A stretch of DNA of 6,591 nt from 2-01-FULL-39-28 sp964436165. Its GTDB lineage: Bacteria; Patescibacteriota; Minisyncoccia; 2-02-FULL-40-12; GWA2-44-9. Positions within the stretch are counted from its first letter, which is position 1. Every line of letters begins with the position of its first letter. The translations under genes and the position numbers were made by a program. The notes under the pieces are model-generated. The model was given only the letters and a program-made list of their open reading frames with translations, did no database searches and was not told the DNA's origin. The stretch covers positions 1 through 6,591 of the forward strand of contig CAYTBY010000039.1 of NCBI GenBank assembly GCA_964436165.1, written 5' to 3'. Of the stretch, positions 5,765 to 6,591 are shown piece by piece.

Positions 5765-6057
5765 TTAAAGAGTATATTTCTGAATTAGAAAAAAAAATCA
5801 CCGTAACTAAAGTAATATTGTATGGCTCATTTGCCTATGGTGAACCTCACGCGGGCAGTGATATAGATTTAGTTATTATTTCACCCGATTTCTCAAAAAT
5901 GAAACCGCTGGAAAGATTAGAATTTTTATCCTTAGCAACCCGCAAGAACAGGGTGCCCATAGAGGCGATCGGATATACGTCGGAAGAATTTGCTAGGGCT
6001 GAAAATTATATATTTTTGGATTATATTGCTAGAAATGGAAAATCAGTATTTGGTTAA
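5737..6057 (+). CDS. MNT-type minimal nucleotidyltransferase (MntA-like antitoxin candidate)
   Basis: A 106-residue protein of the minimal DNA polymerase beta-like nucleotidyltransferase fold. The signature is complete: G30-S31 in LYGSFAYGEPHAGSDIDLVI, metal ligands D42 and D44, and a likely third carboxylate E76 in VPIEAIGYT. Family knowledge predicts transfer of a nucleotide, usually AMP, to a protein partner, most likely the HEPN protein encoded just upstream. The order HEPN-then-MNT and the 28-bp overlap suggest a single transcript and a physical complex. The start ATG 5737 lies inside the HEPN gene, preceded by only a weak GAAG. All catalytic residues are present, so the enzyme is probably active. 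Its stop is closely followed by a truncated copy of the two-TM gene. Confidence 0.88.
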   Translation: MVKEQLSQIIKEYISELEKKITVTKVILYGSFAYGEPHAGSDIDLVIISPDFSKMKPLERLEFLSLATRKNRVPIEAIGYTSEEFARAENYIFLDYIARNGKSVFG

Positions 6058-6127
6058 TATACAAACTGCGACATTCGGGGGATTGGTGGCCGGTTTGATA
6101 TCTTTAACGGCAATGGCATTTCTGTAA
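6035..6127 (+). pseudogene. 3' remnant of a second copy of the two-TM membrane protein gene
   Basis: Codons 6065-6127 encode TATFGGLVAGLISLTAMAFL and a stop, matching the last 20 residues of the 4538-4768 product except one Ala-to-Thr change. Over 63 bases there are 11 differences, ten of them synonymous. The upstream half, including the first span, is missing. An ATG at 6035, inside the MNT gene end in another frame, makes a 30-codon open frame through it, so a one-span peptide cannot be excluded. The sequence after the stop also resembles that after the first copy, with AAAATG units. The pattern of synonymous change indicates descent from a functional gene that diverged before truncation. 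Confidence 0.75.
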
Positions 6128-6137
6128 TAAATGCAAA

Positions 6138-6434
6138 ATGCAAAATGATAGTGTAAAATCTAATAAATTATTTGTCTTACCTCCTCCAATGTCGCCATAT
6201 ATAGGCTGGTTTTATGGTGTTATTCCACTGCTAAAATTATACGTAATCTTTGGGTTTTTGCCCCTGGCCGCTCTTTTAATAGAGGGCATTATATCAAAGA
6301 AATTTAGAAAAGCTTGGTGGGCTATTTTTTTAATTTTATACGCAGGAAGTTTTCTGGCGCTAAAATATTTTGATTATATTCAATATTCCAGTATATGTCG
6401 GCCGGTGCCAGGTAAAGTTTGCCCAGTTTATTAG
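6138..6434 (+). CDS. Small two-TM hypothetical membrane protein
   Basis: No family recognised. The 98-residue product has a short polar N-terminus, a Pro-rich LPPPMSP (14-20), a likely span at about 29-51 (IPLLKLYVIFGFLPLAALLIEG), a basic cytoplasmic loop SKKFRK (53-58), a second span at about 60-77 (WWAIFLILYAGSFLALKYF), and a tail with two cysteines (C87, C95). The ATG at 6138 lies in an A-rich AAAATG repeat tract 11 bp after the two-TM remnant; M18 (6189) is an alternative. Its place after a copy of the two-TM gene end mirrors the three-TM gene at 4793, but the bodies of the two proteins show no evident similarity. Confidence 0.55.
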   Translation: MQNDSVKSNKLFVLPPPMSPYIGWFYGVIPLLKLYVIFGFLPLAALLIEGIISKKFRKAWWAIFLILYAGSFLALKYFDYIQYSSICRPVPGKVCPVY

Positions 6435-6446
6435 GTTGAGAAAGGG

Positions 6447-6507
6447 AAAAAGGTCCCTCCTTCACCAAGTCGGACTCGGCTTCGGAAGGGCAAGCAGGAC
6501 CCTTTTT
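6447..6507 (+). terminator. GC-rich hairpin with flanking A- and T-runs (terminator-like)
   Basis: AAAAAGGTCC at 6447-6456 can pair with GGACC(C)TTTTT at 6497-6507, with one bulged C. Inside it, CCTTC (6459-6463) pairs with GAAGG (6485-6489), leaving a loop of about 21 bases containing GTCGGACTCGGC. The GC-rich stem followed by five Ts fits a Rho-independent terminator, and the A-run opposite makes it potentially bidirectional. It lies only ten bases before the next ATG, so a leader or attenuator role is also possible. Confidence 0.6.
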
Positions 6508-6517
6508 AGGGAAAACT

Positions 6518-6591
6518 ATGTCAGGACTTCATATAGTTGAAAAACCGATAACCAAAGAAGAATTAAAGAAAATTGCCGAAGAGAGATTCGG
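6518..6591 (+). CDS. Probable DUF5674 family protein, N-terminal fragment (cut by window end)
   Basis: An open frame starts at ATG 6518 and runs off the window after 24 codons. The product begins MSGLHIVEKPITKEELKKIA and goes on EERF. The IVEKPITKEELKKIAEERFG pattern matches my recollection of the start of small DUF5674 proteins common in Patescibacteria, whose function is not known. AGGG at 6508-6511 lies six bases before the ATG and may serve as a weak Shine-Dalgarno, unlike the apparently leaderless genes in this window. No promoter is seen between the hairpin and the start. Confidence 0.6.
   Translation, partial: MSGLHIVEKPITKEELKKIAEERF

Noticed and set aside
6447..6507. tRNA or other structured RNA gene in the GC-rich stretch
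   Set aside because: No cloverleaf, no T-loop GTTC and no acceptor arrangement; a simple nested hairpin explains it.

Overview
The window reads as a compact bacterial chromosome segment, most likely from a Candidate Phyla Radiation (Patescibacteria, Parcubacteria-like) genome. The reasons are the style of the GAPDH protein, the short intergenic gaps with AT-rich palindromic repeats, promoters that abut start codons with no Shine-Dalgarno, small multi-pass membrane proteins without recognisable family, and a giant secreted LamG/kelch/Fn3/SH3/peptidoglycan-binding protein of a kind common in that group. This assignment is inference; no rRNA or marker gene is present. All supported genes lie on the + strand.

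Left region (1-3442). A 1,099-residue surface protein occupies 15-3314. Its first 26 residues are not its own: they are the N-terminus of GAPDH (GFGRIGR dinucleotide-binding motif), fused in frame to a signal peptide. The complete gap gene follows at 3365-4423. The two gap 5' ends differ by synonymous changes over codons 5-16, then are identical over 32 bp (61-92 and 3411-3442), after which the first copy abruptly becomes the surface-protein gene. A 3,350-bp segment is thus bounded by direct repeats inside the 5' end of gap. It looks like an insertion that took over one gap start and restored a complete gap downstream with a new promoter, unless it is an assembly chimera.

Middle region (4421-5374). 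gap is followed by a 110-bp AT-rich imperfect palindrome that overlaps its stop codon. Two small membrane-protein genes (2 TM and 3 TM) come next, then a 189-bp stretch holding a possible 29-codon ORF, an orphan extended -10 promoter and a 9-bp direct repeat.

Right region (5375-6591). A HEPN/MNT nucleotidyltransferase pair overlaps by 28 bp, has its own apparently leaderless promoter and resembles a toxin-antitoxin module. It is followed by a truncated second copy of the 3' end of the 2-TM gene, again with nearly all differences synonymous, then another small 2-TM membrane protein, a GC-rich hairpin with a T-run, and the first 24 codons of a probable DUF5674 protein.

The recurring theme is partial gene duplication at the edges of cargo: a gap 5' fragment borders the surface-protein gene, and a 2-TM-gene 3' fragment lies just past the HEPN/MNT pair. 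Both fragments show synonymous divergence typical of sequence from a functional relative rather than decay after local duplication. This suggests a site that repeatedly acquires cargo by homologous or site-specific recombination.
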